This document shows, one piece after another, positions 38,301 to 46,005 of a DNA stretch of 64,000 bases (its first letter is position 1; every line of letters starts with the position of its first letter). The notes below the pieces were generated by a model that searched no databases, was not told where the DNA came from, and worked only from the letters and a program-made list of their open reading frames with translations. This stretch comes from Notospermus geniculatus (Eukaryota > Nemertea > Pilidiophora > Heteronemertea > Lineidae). The stretch is taken from assembly GCA_002633025.1 (NCBI GenBank), contig NMRB01001091.1:35411-99410 (forward strand), read 5' to 3'. The translations under genes were made by a program, and so were the position numbers.

Positions 38301-41300
38301 CTGCATCGTGTCAGCTCAAGGAAGTGGGGGAACCCAATTTAATTTGGATTTGGCCCGTCAGTGGTAAAAGACTGTGTCTTCTCTGATCCTGTGATCCGTA
38401 GGAACAGGGGCAATTAAAGTAACAGCTACATCAGCGAAGAGTACAGCTGTTATATCAATTAACCGCACTCCCACTGAAGCTACACATGCAATATTTTTGC
38501 ACAATATGAGGCTCAAAATGGGCTATACCATTGCCAGTCTTTCCATTTTGCAATAATATTGGATGGTGTATCTGGGCCAATATCCTGCTAAATGGTATAT
38601 GCATGGGTGAATCTTATGCAATCGTGATAGAATTAGTTGTCTTGTAGTTCAAGCATGTACATGTCCGTGTCTTTTCTTCTTCCCTTTCCATACCACTCTT
38701 TGTCTTCGTAATAACTTGTGTCTCTGTGTTACTTTCTGTTGTAGCATGTCAGATATGGAAAAAAACTGAAGAGGCAGCAGGTTAACACACCCTACATGTA
38801 TTTCTCTCCCCTCAGTTGCCTGAATTTGTATTTCATCAACCTTTGCAGCATTTTGTGTAAAGCTATTGCATTTGGTGGTATGCACTTGAGATCGATCCTA
38901 CCTCATGTACAGTATGTACTGTAGAGTGGAGGTTAATGTACAGTATTGAGGTTACTGTGCATTATTGAGGTTACTGTACATTATTTAAGTCACTGTACAG
39001 TATTGAGGTTACTGTGCATTTATTGAGGTTACTGTACATTATTTAAGTCACACTATACAGTGGCGAGGTCACTGTACACAGTATTCATGGTTTCCAGGAG
39101 GTAACTTAACAATGTCTGCCATTGACGTCGACATCATGACGCAGATGCGGCAAAACGCATTGTGATGCCGTCCTTTGACTCAAAACTGATGGCAAAATGT
39201 GCAACCCAACAGAACGATGTTACCTCGTGGAAACGATGAATAAAGGTCACTGTACAGTATTCAGATTACTGTTCAGTCAGTATTCAGATTACTGTGTTGT
39301 ATTCAGATAAAAGTACAGTATTCAGATTTCTGCACAGTATTCAGATTATTCAGATATATCTCGGAGCCCAGTATGCGGCTCTTTTAATCACTTTAGGTAA
39401 AAAGATTTTCCAATTTGGCTAGCCCTTATCTTCTCTCTCGTATACAGACTTTGTATGACAAAACTCCGCCTGCTCAACCATTGTATGCCTTCCCGGGGGT
39501 GCATTCTCCTCAGTTACCAATCAAATTGGGACCAACCAAGCCACTGGTGGCGCCAAAACCCAAACGAGAGGTTATTGTCTTGTGATATATTTGGTAGAAA
39601 TGTAGATAACTAACGATAGACCTGTTCATTGAATTGGGACCAATGTTTATGTGAATGTTTCTGTACATACTTGCCGTTTTAGTTCATTGTGATTATATTC
39701 CTCATGGCTTCCACTACTGGTGGATCTAAGAGGTGTGGGGGACCCACCCGGCCTGATCCCCTCTTTTTCTTGGGAAGTCTTTGAAATTGACGAGGAAATC
39801 GAAATTTGGGAAAAACTGTAGCAATTGACCATGAATTCAGAATTGGGAAAGGCCTGGTGCCCCCCCCCCTTTTTCTTTGGATCCTCTATCCCCTTGGTCC
39901 TCTGATAAAGCCTGGAATGGAGATTCATGATCACAATTCTTATAAAGTTTGCCAGTTTCAACTTGAAAAGTTTTTCAAAACCAACATGTGACGTCATTGA
40001 TGTACAGGAGCAAGCATGGGAACAAGCTTTGATTGATTGTTGACGTTGCCTTGTGACGTCACTACAACGGATGCATTACCCAATCAAGTGAATAGGAGTA
40101 ACAGAGTTTCTGCTATCCCGGATCCGGGATCGAGATCGGGATAGAGTAGCGCCGCGTCATTAAAAAAATGACGTAACATCTTCGTTGTTTGCATGAACGT
40201 TGTCGATCTCGATGTCGGCTTCCGAGAAAAATCGGCTGTATCTCGTAAGTGTCAAACAACAAAACGGGCAACAACGTCAGCGCTATCCCGATCTCGATCT
40301 CGGAACCGGGATAGCCGAACCTCTCCAATGATCCCATTTCCTCACTTACAAGTTACATCTCTGCTGCTGTATATTCTGCTTGTATGCTGAACTAACACGA
40401 TATTTGTGTGTACAGGAAATAGAGATAGTTTGTGTGAGTCCTGGCTTCAGGGTAACACCTGATCCATTTCCTCAGCTGTGTTCAAGACTGCGACCTCGGT
40501 CTAGGTCATTTAGCCATGTGAACGAACCTTCACTTATGCAATCTTCAATGTCGCTGAGGACATTGTCGCAGTCAACTGCTAATATGACATGGCATAATCA
40601 GGTAAACACAAGTTACGGAATGCTTCAAGAATCACTAACAAATTTGCTTCCACGTTTCAAATTATTCCCCACCATTAACATAACCAGGACCATTACAATG
40701 AAAGTTTTACCGCTACAGTGACAATAACTTAACCATACCAATATCATTGATTTTTAAAAGTTTGTTTAAGATTTGTTTTCAGTTCATTGCTCAATGCTTT
40801 GTTTTCCACAGTCACTTTTTCAGAATTCTAACCATATCTTTCATTAGTTTCTTCAGTTAAGGACAGTTTTCCTGAGTTTTGCTAACTAATATATCTCTGA
40901 ATTATGATGCCTTCTTGTATTTGGTCACAAAATTTCAATCCTCTCCTCTTTTGTAGCACTTCACAGGGTCAAAATACCCTATCTTGCAGAGCATGTTTTT
41001 CAGTTCCGACATTCCTCTGATTTGCTTTCTAATACTGAAGTTACTTATGTCAAGGACATTGTCAAGTCGCAGAATATATTGTTCTTTAACCCAAAATCAA
41101 GGTTGGGAGCAATTGCATCAAGCACAGAAAAATACATTTGAGTCCGAAGTTTCGAAAACCGTCCAGCTCAGAGTGGCCCACAGAGAGCAACTTGCATGAG
41201 AAAACTCTCCCATGATGGAGTGCCTTTATTCTTGCTTGTAAGAGGCATTCAGCAGGTCTTCTTGTCGCTCTCCTAGAATCTGTATTTTAATCCTGTTTCC

Positions 41301-44300
41301 ATTCTGTTCTTTTAGAGTTTACAAGTTGGAGGTAAATATTCGGCATTCCCGGAACCAGACGCGACTCTGTTGAACGCATTGAAAAAAGCAAGCAACAAGG
41401 AAAATGGTAATATTCTCAGTCACCATTGGGCTTGGTTGGGGAAATGCTGGCAGACAGCTGCACCATTCAGCAGAGGCTCGAGGTCAAAGACAATTGTGGT
41501 TAATGGGTGGCGTCCACTAGAGCGCCGACAACATTAGGAAGGGTTCGGGAAGCAAATGTGTCATTTCGGCATTGCTTCCGCATCAAGTCCTATTGGTCGT
41601 TTTACCCTTTCCCGAACGTGCAGAAATGCCGCGAACTGTTCCGGAATGATAAAGACAGTGAACGGAACCTTTCAAGAATATGCGGAGTGGTTGCCGAATG
41701 AATGCGGATTCACTAAATTTGCATTCCGCGTCTTGTCCGCGCCCTAGTGGACGCTAGGTTTTAAGGGGCATTGGGTTTCCAGAATTTTTACCAGCTTCTC
41801 AAGGATGTTTGGTGTAAAATTGTGAAAATTGGCTGATCAGTTCACTTTCCTGTAACTAAACTTCAACCTGCTTCTGGAGAAGTTGGACTTCATGCAGATT
41901 AGTTATGATCCAGTCATTCATCATATTCATTCTTATGTTTATTTGTTTTGTTTCTTTAGGAGAATTGCAGGCGAGTCCATCCTCAGACAGTGGCACAAGC
42001 AGCCCAAGCCCATCACCAAGATCATCAAATAGCACCTCAGCTGAGAGAAAGGATCCACCGGCGTTGCCTCCTAGGACCAAAACCCCTGGTAAGGAGAAGA
42101 TATTTTGTGCCCCTGTCCCTGTGCTTGCCTCCGATAGTCTCGACTTGTGATCAGTCAGAGCGTGGTTGATTGAAGTAATAGGTTTACTCTACAGGTTGGC
42201 CCAGAAAAAGTCCCTCAAACAACAAAATTTGGGTTGTTTACCTTTTGTTTAAAGTCCTTATTTTATCAGACCTCGATGATTCCATATCCTAATCGATTCT
42301 GATAATAAACTGTCCATAATTCACAAATGTGCATGCAGATTTCCAGATTTCTGGGCCACCCTATGTCATATGGTTGGTAGTACAAATAGAGAATACAACA
42401 GTTAGGGATAAATCAAGCCCAGGGAGGAACGGACCAAATTATGCCAGTTTATATAAGATTGGCTTATCATTCATTGATTGTTATTGTCCTTTTGGAAACA
42501 GGGCAGGAGATCCCACCGTCATCACCACGTTTGACTGCTGTACCACCCATCCCAAACAGATCAATAAGGGTAAGTATGCTTGTTTCCTGTAAGCTCATCA
42601 AGAACTGAGAATATTGTGACAAAAAAACTCCAGTCAGGCTTCATCGTACCAAGACTGATGTAGTCCTACCTCAACTGTTATGACTCCAACCTATTCGAGT
42701 AGAATCTGCGTCAGTCTTTTCATACCCCCAGTCTTTTTGACTTTCTTAAAATCCACCCCAAAACTTACATATATGGTACCCCCTGGCCGTCACTGACTTT
42801 TGCTCTTTCTTTTTCCAGGAATCCACTCCCCCTGATATGCGTGCCCACTCACCGGTCGCCAGCCCACCAAATTTCGGAACACCGACATTGGCACAGGAAC
42901 TGTCGCCACCAGCTCTCCCACCCAAAGGTGGTTCAGTTCGCCGACCGATGTCAGTTGCTGACAACCGGCCTCCAAAACTTCCTGCTCGGGCTTCATCAAT
43001 ACACACCCCAAATCGCCAATTGCCTGTTCATCAGATACGACGACCAAGTGCACCAGATGCATTTCGTATATCTGAAAACGAAGAGGATTCGTCTCACTTG
43101 TAAAATTTAAAGGTCACTCATTCTGGGTTTTGTTTGATGATAAGGCTTTAGACAGAAATCTGNNNNNNNNNNNNNNNNNNNNNNNNNNNNNNNNNNNNNN
43201 NNNNNNNNNNNNNNNNNNNNNNNNNNNNNNNNNNNNNNNNNNNNNNNNNNNNNNNNNNNNNNNNNNNNNNNNNNNNNNNNNNNNNNNNNNNNNNNNNNNN
43301 NNNNNNNNNNNNNNNNNNNNNNNNNNNNNNNNNNNNNNNNNNNNNNNNNNNNNNNNNNNNNNNNNNNNNNNNNNNNNNNNNNNNNNNNNNNNNNNNNNNN
43401 NNNNNNNNNNNNNNNNNNNNNNNNNNNNNNNNNNNNNNNNNNNNNNNNNNNNNNNNNNNNNNNNNNNNNNNNNNNNNNNNNNNNNNNNNNNNNNNNNNNN
43501 NNNNNNNNNNNNNNNNNNNNNNNNNNNNNNNNNNNNNNNNNNNNNNNNNNNNNNNNNNNNNNNNNNNNNNNNNNNNNNNNNNNNNNNNNNNNNNNNNNNN
43601 NNNNNNNNNNNNNNNNNNNNNNNNNNNNNNNNNNNNNNNNNNNNNNNNNNNNNNNNNNNNNNNNNNNAATGTCAATGGAATTTGGGGTAATAAGTTGGAG
43701 ACAAAGTAACTTTATTTCGAAATAAAATTTTATTTTTATTTTTTCCTCCTCTCCACTGCTCCTACAGAAGGCTTCTGTGAAAGCTGAAAATAAAATTTTA
43801 TTTTTATTTTTTTTTCGCCCGCCTACGGATCTCCTTGGATAAAAAAGCACGCTAACCAAGGAATAAAAAAAGTCTCGCCTAAGTATGCTTGTTTCCTGTA
43901 AAATCATCAAGAACTGAGAATATTGTGACAAAAAAACTCCAGTCAGGCTTCATGGTACCAAGACTGATGTAGTCCTACACCTCAAATGTTATGACTCCAA
44001 CCTATTCGAGTAGAATCTGCATCAGTCTTTTCATACCCCCAGTCTTTTTGACTTTCTTAAAATCCACCCCAAAACTTACATACATGTATATGGTACCCCC
44101 TGGCCATCACTGACTTTTGCTCTTTCTTTTTCCAGGAATCCACTCCCCCTGATATGCGTGCCCACTCACCGGTCGCCAGCCCACCAAATTTCGGAACACC
44201 GACATTGGCACAGGAACTCTCGCCACCAGCTCTCCCACCCAAAGGTGGCTCTGTTCGCCGACCGATGTCAGTTGCTGACAACCGGCCTCCAAAACTTCCT

Positions 44301-44420
44301 GCTCGGGCTTCATCAATACACACCCCAAATCGCCAATTGCCTGTTCATCAGATACGACGACCAAGTGCACCAGATGCATTTCGTATATCTGAAAACGAAG
44401 AGGATTCGTCTCACTTGTAA
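6231..44420 (+). CDS. DOCK4: DOCK3/DOCK4-type Rac GEF (DOCK-B), whole gene
   Basis: I rebuilt 52 coding exons with GT-AG borders whose phases all match, giving 2082 codons plus stop (human DOCK4 1966, DOCK3 2030). Order: SH3, DOCK N-terminal region, DHR-1 (C2-like, phosphoinositide binding), long helical middle, DHR-2 (GEF) and a proline-rich tail. The best family match is [17 protein letters not shown] corresponds to DOCK4 MWIPTEHEKYGV, and QLGLDLV, YRRPFG, FPKDW, GPFLEV and NINPLTM are shared with DOCK3/4. DOCK proteins act at the membrane with ELMO to load GTP on Rac; DOCK4 has also been linked to Rap1. Start chosen: ATG 6231, which yields the conserved N-terminus directly before the SH3. 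The assembly has two copies of nine exons and of the last exon; the protein length above counts each once. The invertebrate gene is probably co-orthologous to vertebrate DOCK3 and DOCK4, so the symbol is nominal. Confidence 0.92.
7618..7966. mobile_element. Possible MITE with imperfect terminal inverted repeats
   Basis: AGTGTCGACGCTAGG (7618-7632), extended by TTTCCATCTTGAAAA, is mirrored on the opposite strand by the complement of 7940-7966 (TTTTCAATATGGCGATCTAG then CGTCGAC), about 80% matching. The arms flank about 290 bp and the right arm overlaps the open frame at 7910. No clear target-site duplication was found, so element status is tentative. Confidence 0.35.
7910..8139 (+). CDS. Candidate alternative first exon of DOCK (replaces SH3)
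   Basis: Inside the intron after the SH3 exons, an ATG in the context AAGGATGGCGGCC (YY1-like, typical of start-proximal promoters) opens 76 complete codons. They end at a GTAAGC donor at 8140 in phase 2, exactly the phase the next DOCK exon (8224) accepts, so the join reads LYYR then [10 protein letters not shown]. The protein starts [14 protein letters not shown] and contains an aromatic stretch, [20 protein letters not shown] do not recognise it. If the donor is ignored the frame stops at once (TAA), so a stand-alone 77-residue protein is the alternative reading. Use of this exon would make a DOCK isoform without SH3. Confidence 0.35.
8504..12816 (+). CDS. DOCK4: DOCK exons: N-terminal helical linker and DOCK_N region
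   Basis: Exons 8504-8655, 8860-8980, 9412-9474 (63 nt, phase 0, possibly a cassette), 10858-11034 and 12620-12816. The first two match DOCK4 strongly: [20 protein letters not shown] and [20 protein letters not shown], with [10 protein letters not shown] after it. The 9412 exon ([12 protein letters not shown]...) and the 10858 exon (59 codons, rich in Ser, Gly, Asp and Arg) have no clear vertebrate match and look like a flexible linker. The last exon holds [20 protein letters not shown] then [18 protein letters not shown], corresponding to the DOCK4 region SSHHLFVQMKSL...EVIFSLFDSKENRPI. It ends in phase 2. An alternative version of this exon lies at 13571-13728. Confidence 0.8.
9166..9252. 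repeat. Foldback repeat of the CATCCTCCCA family
   Basis: CATCCTCCCATAGCAGGG and CTCGCTCCTCTT are mirrored within 90 bp by AAGAGGAGTGAG and CCCGCTGTGGGAGGATG, making a long hairpin. Related sequence recurs near 60629-60715 and 61027-61062, so this is a dispersed family. Confidence 0.6.
11247..11461. mobile_element. piggyBac-like MITE in DOCK intron
   Basis: Arms CCCGTTAACTGGGTA (11247-11261) and its exact complement (11447-11461) are flanked on both sides by TTAA (11243-11246 and 11462-11465). Termini CCC...GGG plus a TTAA duplication are the hallmark of piggyBac-superfamily elements. The 215-bp interior has no coding capacity and one N. Confidence 0.7.
13571..13728 (+). CDS. DOCK4: Alternative, probably mutually exclusive DOCK exon
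   Basis: A 158-nt open stretch with acceptor (tactttcag) and donor GTACGT starts in phase 0 and ends in phase 2, as exon 12620-12816 does. Its translation, [20 protein letters not shown] then [17 protein letters not shown], is homologous to that exon's [11 protein letters not shown]...[16 protein letters not shown] and to human DOCK4 SSHHLFVQMKSLMCSNLGEE. Either exon can splice to 15878, where the split codon becomes Ser. Including both would repeat the segment and shift the frame (158 and 197 nt are each 2 mod 3), which argues for mutual exclusion. The two copies are highly diverged, so the duplication is old and selected. Confidence 0.8.
13962..14385. mobile_element. PIF/Harbinger-like MITE in DOCK intron
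   Basis: Terminal inverted repeats of about 32 bp begin GGCCACACTTTTT and end AAAAAGTGTGGCC; both carry the ATTGGATTACGGAT core. TTA occurs on each flank (13959-13961 and 14386-14388), the 3-bp duplication typical of PIF/Harbinger. The 424-bp interior is A-rich and non-coding. Confidence 0.75.
14395..14575. repeat. Dispersed repeat with AGAGGTGTCC blocks
   Basis: This segment (ACAGTGGAACTG, TTGAGAGGTGTCCTGATTAC, GTGTCCTTAATAGAGAGGTG) recurs in diverged form at 23847-23935, 28350-28450, 35105-35203 and 35546-36182. The 35546 copy has termini CAGTGGAACCTCCC and GGGAGGTTCCACTG, suggesting a terminal-inverted-repeat element. Confidence 0.55.
15878..19259 (+). CDS. DOCK4: DOCK exons: C2-like N-region and DHR-1 domain
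   Basis: Exons 15878-15959, 16213-16273, 16502-16576, 16948-17023, 17265-17356, 17709-17959, 18219-18381, 18769-18869 and 19088-19259. They encode [40 protein letters not shown], then YRRPYGCS (conserved YRRPFGCA) and HENIIKK. DHR-1 follows: [69 protein letters not shown] and [11 protein letters not shown], ending with [14 protein letters not shown]-1 is a C2-type fold that binds phosphoinositides and directs membrane recruitment. All borders keep frame. Intron lengths are mostly a few hundred bases. Confidence 0.9.
19446..22701 (+). CDS. DOCK4: DOCK exons: first half of helical middle region
   Basis: Exons 19446-19543, 19672-19752, 19974-20074, 20882-20957, 21378-21542, 21686-21875, 22305-22432 and 22654-22701. 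They encode [73 protein letters not shown] and [16 protein letters not shown], all close to DOCK3/4 (DLLKWRTHPDK, FLQDTLDTLFGIL, LLQDSKFHHFKPVMDTYIES, YIFKYIVQSRRLF). This all-helical, armadillo-like region links DHR-1 to DHR-2. The final 48-nt exon ([16 protein letters not shown]) is alanine-rich, is phase 0 on both sides and could be an optional cassette. Confidence 0.87.
20531..20654. promoter_or_regulatory. Cluster of TGACGTCA (CRE/ATF) palindromes in DOCK intron
   Basis: Perfect TGACGTCA octamers occur at 20550-20557, 20578-20585, 20639-20646 and 20647-20654 (the last two abutting), with half sites ACGTCA at 20531 and GACGTCAC at 20608. The stretch is much richer in CpG than the surrounding intron. 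Function is inferred from motif density only. Confidence 0.45.
21043..21353. mobile_element. G-rich dispersed element with inverted ends
   Basis: Ends ACTAGTCAGGGTTTCCGCCAG and CTGGCCGAATCCCTGCTAGT are imperfect inverted repeats around a 310-bp stretch. The interior has long G and C runs (GGGGGGGCAC, GGGGGGCATGCCCCCC, CCCCCCCC). It resembles a non-coding transposable element and could form G-quadruplex or hairpin structures. Confidence 0.5.
22086..22235. mobile_element. PIF/Harbinger-like MITE (GGCCNGGTTGCACCAG type)
   Basis: The 150-bp element starts GGCCTGGTTGCACCAG and ends CTGGTGCAACTGGGCC. TTA duplications lie on both sides (22083-22085 and 22236-22238). The arms extend inward over AACCTCAAA / TTTGAGGTT blocks. 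Non-coding. Confidence 0.75.
24144..27678 (+). CDS. DOCK4: DOCK exons, second half of helical region (copy 1)
   Basis: Encodes [119 protein letters not shown] and [20 protein letters not shown]. Then come [40 protein letters not shown] and the start of [13 protein letters not shown]. All are close to DOCK4 (YGDMRVTMGCEIFSMWQNLG, FIPALIGPFLEVTLIPQ). A 27-nt microexon at 26151-26177 adds MENFIDEL. The final exon (27522-27678) is cut by the N gap at codon ...CTVNL. Copy 2 carries the same exons intact. Confidence 0.88.
26768..26779 (+). CDS. Candidate 12-nt DOCK microexon
   Basis: GGAATATCTTGT lies between an AG acceptor (gcaacacag) and a consensus GTAAGT donor. It fits phase 2 to phase 2 between the exons at 26151 and 27522, inserting EYLV and keeping frame. 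The identical arrangement is at 32594-32605 in copy 2. The position corresponds to the variable loop before the LLERLLDYR block. With no transcript data this is only a splice-signal prediction. Confidence 0.3.
26934..27133. mobile_element. TA-flanked MITE (Tc1/mariner-like)
   Basis: The 200-bp element has arms TGTGACCCAGCACAGC and GCTGTGCCGGGTCACG, imperfect inverted repeats continuing inward over GTCGCATGTCA / TGACATGTGAC. TA dinucleotides sit on both flanks, as for Tc1/mariner insertions. The same insertion is at 32760-32959 in the second haplotype-like copy, so it predates their divergence. Confidence 0.65.
27679..27912. other. Assembly gap (N run)
   Basis: A run of 234 N. It separates the two copies of the duplicated DOCK block and interrupts an exon; sequence on its right restarts in an earlier intron. 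Confidence 0.99.
27913..33507 (+). CDS. DOCK4: DOCK exons, second half of helical region (copy 2)
   Basis: This repeats the content of 23403-27678 and completes it. Exons: 28630-28728, 28980-29173, 29268-29343, 29557-29657, 29870-29928, 31306-31454, 31675-31760, 31977-32003 (27-nt microexon) and 33348-33507. The last is intact, ending [20 protein letters not shown] then VNLL, and joins in frame to 33792. Protein differences from copy 1 are minimal: one visible change is SHKINF for QHKINF at the exon following the large intronic insertion. Because this copy connects cleanly to the downstream exons it is the one to use for the gene model. Confidence 0.88.
29999..31215. mobile_element. Intronic insertion with a 145-bp tandem array
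   Basis: This insertion is present in copy 2 only; the matching intron of copy 1 (25350-25479) is short. It begins with a palindromic AGCTCACTGGGGTGAGCT and ends near CCCAGTGAGCACATGG, so it has short inverted ends. Inside are a GTC-rich microsatellite (about 30037-30099) and then units of about 145 bp. The units contain TTTCGGCCCGAT, GGCCGCCAGGTGGCG, AAAATCATCAAAGTGCTGTA and CCCTGCAGATGACCTTTATG. No open frame of note. A related GTCCGTCGTC-containing fragment with AGCTCACCTGGAGTGAGCT occurs at 57333-57400, so the family is dispersed. Confidence 0.75.
30213..31100 (+). repeat. Tandem CTCF-like motifs, about 145-bp period
   Basis: GGCCRCCAGGTGGCR occurs at 30213-30227, 30505-30519, 30650-30664, 30795-30809, 30941-30955 and 31086-31100, all in the same orientation. 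Spacings are 292, 145, 145, 146 and 145 bp; the first equals two units. The core matches the vertebrate CTCF consensus CCASYAGRKGGC at every position. Binding is not shown by sequence alone. Confidence 0.6.
33792..37440 (+). CDS. DOCK4: DOCK exons: DHR-2 catalytic (GEF) domain
   Basis: Exons 33792-34034, 34228-34314, 34434-34538, 34801-34942, 35285-35454, 36301-36567, 36881-36964 and 37321-37440. They encode [99 protein letters not shown] and [20 protein letters not shown], the hallmarks of DHR-2 lobes A to C. DHR-2 binds nucleotide-free Rac. The valine that senses the nucleotide and magnesium in the lobe C loop (V of DAAVMGG, codon 36538-36540) is present, so catalytic activity is expected. 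The block WVERT of vertebrate proteins reads CLERT here. Confidence 0.92.
35546..36182. mobile_element. Inverted-repeat element interrupted by a second insertion
   Basis: Outer ends CAGTGGAACCTCCC and GGGAGGTTCCACTG are inverted repeats of the AGAGGTGTCC repeat family. The family sequence is interrupted at CTTAATAGAGA near 35679 and resumes with CTTAATAGAGAGG near 36130. The interrupting 450 bp has its own inverted arms, CTGGAAAGGGCTGACGACTT (35726-35745) and its near-complement at 35992-36011. It also carries an NRF1-like TGCGCATGCGCG at 35755-35766. Confidence 0.55.
37764..42569 (+). CDS. DOCK4: DOCK exons: disordered proline-rich C-terminal tail
   Basis: Exons 37764-37858, 38048-38156, 39448-39570, 40416-40601, 41316-41406, 41960-42088 and 42502-42569. 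The tail is low-complexity: [20 protein letters not shown], an acidic stretch [15 protein letters not shown] (a possible phosphotyrosine site at IYAS), LVAPKPKRE, a basic/serine segment [14 protein letters not shown], and a Ser/Pro-rich run. SH3 ligands [10 protein letters not shown] and PKPKRE are visible; in vertebrate DOCK3/4 such motifs recruit Nck or Crk type adaptors. The donor after 39570 (GTTATT) is weak; if unused, the frame terminates after five more codons, giving a shorter isoform. Confidence 0.82.
38925..39360. repeat. Degenerate minisatellite (about 20-22 bp units)
   Basis: Units such as TTGAGGTTACTGTACA and later ATTCAGATTACTGTACAGT repeat many times. The array is split by a short element at 39085-39239. 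Confidence 0.75.
39085..39239. mobile_element. Short inverted-repeat element within minisatellite
   Basis: TCATGGTTTCCAGGAGGTAA on the left and the complement of TTACCTCGTGGAAACGATGA on the right form 21-bp arms with two mismatches, enclosing about 155 bp with GACGTCGACATCATGACG. The minisatellite continues on both sides, so the element inserted into it. Confidence 0.6.
40113..40314. mobile_element. MITE with CTATCCCG termini
   Basis: Arms of 32 bp (40113-40144 and 40283-40314) are inverted repeats with two mismatches. Each arm is itself nearly palindromic (CTATCCCGGATCCGGGATCG... and CCCGATCTCGATCTCGG). The 202-bp element lies in a DOCK intron and has no coding capacity. Confidence 0.7.
42571..43162 (+). 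repeat. First copy of duplicated last-exon block
   Basis: Repeated at 43880-44479 with few differences. It runs from just after the donor of exon 42502-42569 through the last DOCK exon (42819-43103) to an N gap. The two exon copies differ only at silent positions. Confidence 0.85.
42819..43103 (+). CDS. DOCK4: DOCK last exon, copy 1
   Basis: Encodes [60 protein letters not shown] and an end ENEEDSSHL before TAA (43101-43103). Two proline-rich SH3 ligands (PALPPK, PPKLPAR) are present. The last residues S-H-L fit a class I PDZ ligand (S/T-x-hydrophobic), and human DOCK4 likewise ends S-Q-L. Confidence 0.88.
   Translation, partial: ESTPPDMRAHSPVASPPNFGTPTLAQELSPPALPPKGGSVRRPMSVADNRPPKLPARASSIHTPNRQLPVHQIRRPSAPDAFRISENEEDSSHL
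43163..43667. other. Assembly gap (N run)
   Basis: A run of 505 N located between the two copies of the last-exon block. Confidence 0.99.
44136..44420 (+). CDS. DOCK4: DOCK last exon, copy 2
   Basis: The same 94 codons plus stop as 42819-43103. Differences such as CTC for CTG and GGCTCT for GGTTCA are synonymous, so protein constraint acts on both, as expected for two alleles. The copy is followed by a continuous 3' flank without a gap, so it is the better terminus for the model. The preceding exon (42502) lies only in copy 1 sequence. Confidence 0.85.
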   Translation, partial: ESTPPDMRAHSPVASPPNFGTPTLAQELSPPALPPKGGSVRRPMSVADNRPPKLPARASSIHTPNRQLPVHQIRRPSAPDAFRISENEEDSSHL

Positions 44421-45108
44421 AATTTAAAGGTCACTCATTCTGGGTTTTGTTTGATGATAAGGCTTTAGACAGAAATCTGTTGCTGAGCTTGGCGCCTTTA
44501 AAATTGTTTCATGATGGGGTTGGTCAATGCAGATACTGTTTCCAGCACTGACTGTGAAGACCCCCTAAACTCATTCCAAAACCGTTGTATTCCTATGGAA
44601 GGGTGGGACTTACAATTTCATTCCAAAACCAATTTATGTCTAGATGACATTGCTATTCTATTCAATGACTGGTCGACACTACAATAGTAAACAGTATTAT
44701 CTTCCTTAAGTACCAGTGGGAGGGTGGTTGATTAAAGCAATAGATCTACTCTATACAACAGTGTACTTGAATGTACACAGTAGAGCTGTTACTTCCATTG
44801 ATCATATGCCCACTGATCACAAGTGGAGATACTGCCTTTTACCATTGGAGGGTCGTGCTGTGTTATACCACAGCCGTTCACATTTCACGTAATATGTTTT
44901 TAATACCCTATGGAACTTTGCACCAAGTTTGTACTTTGTGATTGTGCTTTCAAAAATGTGATTTATTTTTCAGATTTGTTTATATTTTGTTAATTGATTT
45001 TTATGAGTTTATTTCACTGTGTATATGTCGCCACACTGAAATGGCCATTTTGTACACCTGAAGTTGTAAGATGTGTTCCGTGTGCCGGTCAAGTCGTCAG
45101 CTTCAATC

Positions 45109-46005
45109 ATCTATTGCTAGGATGCACACTCAGAGTGATGCTGAGATTATGGTACAGTGGGAATACCACCGCTGCCTTCGACGTGTCCATAGTATGATAA
45201 AATGTGGCAAATTTCGCACTGACCCTCCGATTGTACCAAAAAGATTAGTTTTGTATCTATTTTTGTTGAATTTAAGCTCTTTGCTAAGTATCTTTACATC
45301 GAATTATCTTTTGATCAGAGTAATGAGCAAATTTCATTCCATCAGGAGTCTCTTCAGTCCAAGTTTTCTTGTGTGAGAACTTTGGATGGAACAGATTCTA
45401 GTAATACAGCATAATAACACAACCATTCCTTCAACCTTAATGTTCTAAGATCAAAACTATCAAACGTTGTGGGTTCTAATTCCAAATGAGAATGGCTGGA
45501 ACCCGTTACAACAGTTTTGTGGATCTTGGAGAGACATTCCAAGCAGGCCTTGAAGGAGCTGGGAAAACCATGATTCCTCTTGGCTTGGGTCTCTGTTCAT
45601 TCCTTTATTTGCCTACCATAAGAATCGAACATTAGGAGCCTTGTCAACGAAGTATAGTGTGTTGTTAGTCACAAAAGTGGCTGTACGCAAGTTGAAACTG
45701 ATCTACTTCGCCAAGTGGAACTCCTCAGAAAGTCAGTGGGTTCTAAAATGTAGTCTTCTTGTGCACTTTCTGTACTGTAAGTATCTCTACATGTACTGTA
45801 CATGCTTTCAGTTACCCGAGATTTTGTCTGCGGATTATAAGATGGGATAATCTCTTCAGATATCTCCCTCTCTGTGGAATACATCAACATTAGTTACCGG
45901 TATATCTTATAACCTCTAGTTCTGTGTCTGGTAATTTTTTTCAAGATAATTGTTTATTCAAGTGTATACATCAAAGATCAAAAGTTTACGTCATATTTAC
46001 CATTT
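45109..46005. repeat. Direct repeat, copy 1
   Basis: From CTATTGCTAGGATGCACAC to TTTACCATTTCATA this is repeated at 46329-47242 with small changes. The two copies are separated by about 320 bp and no N gap. Confidence 0.8.
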
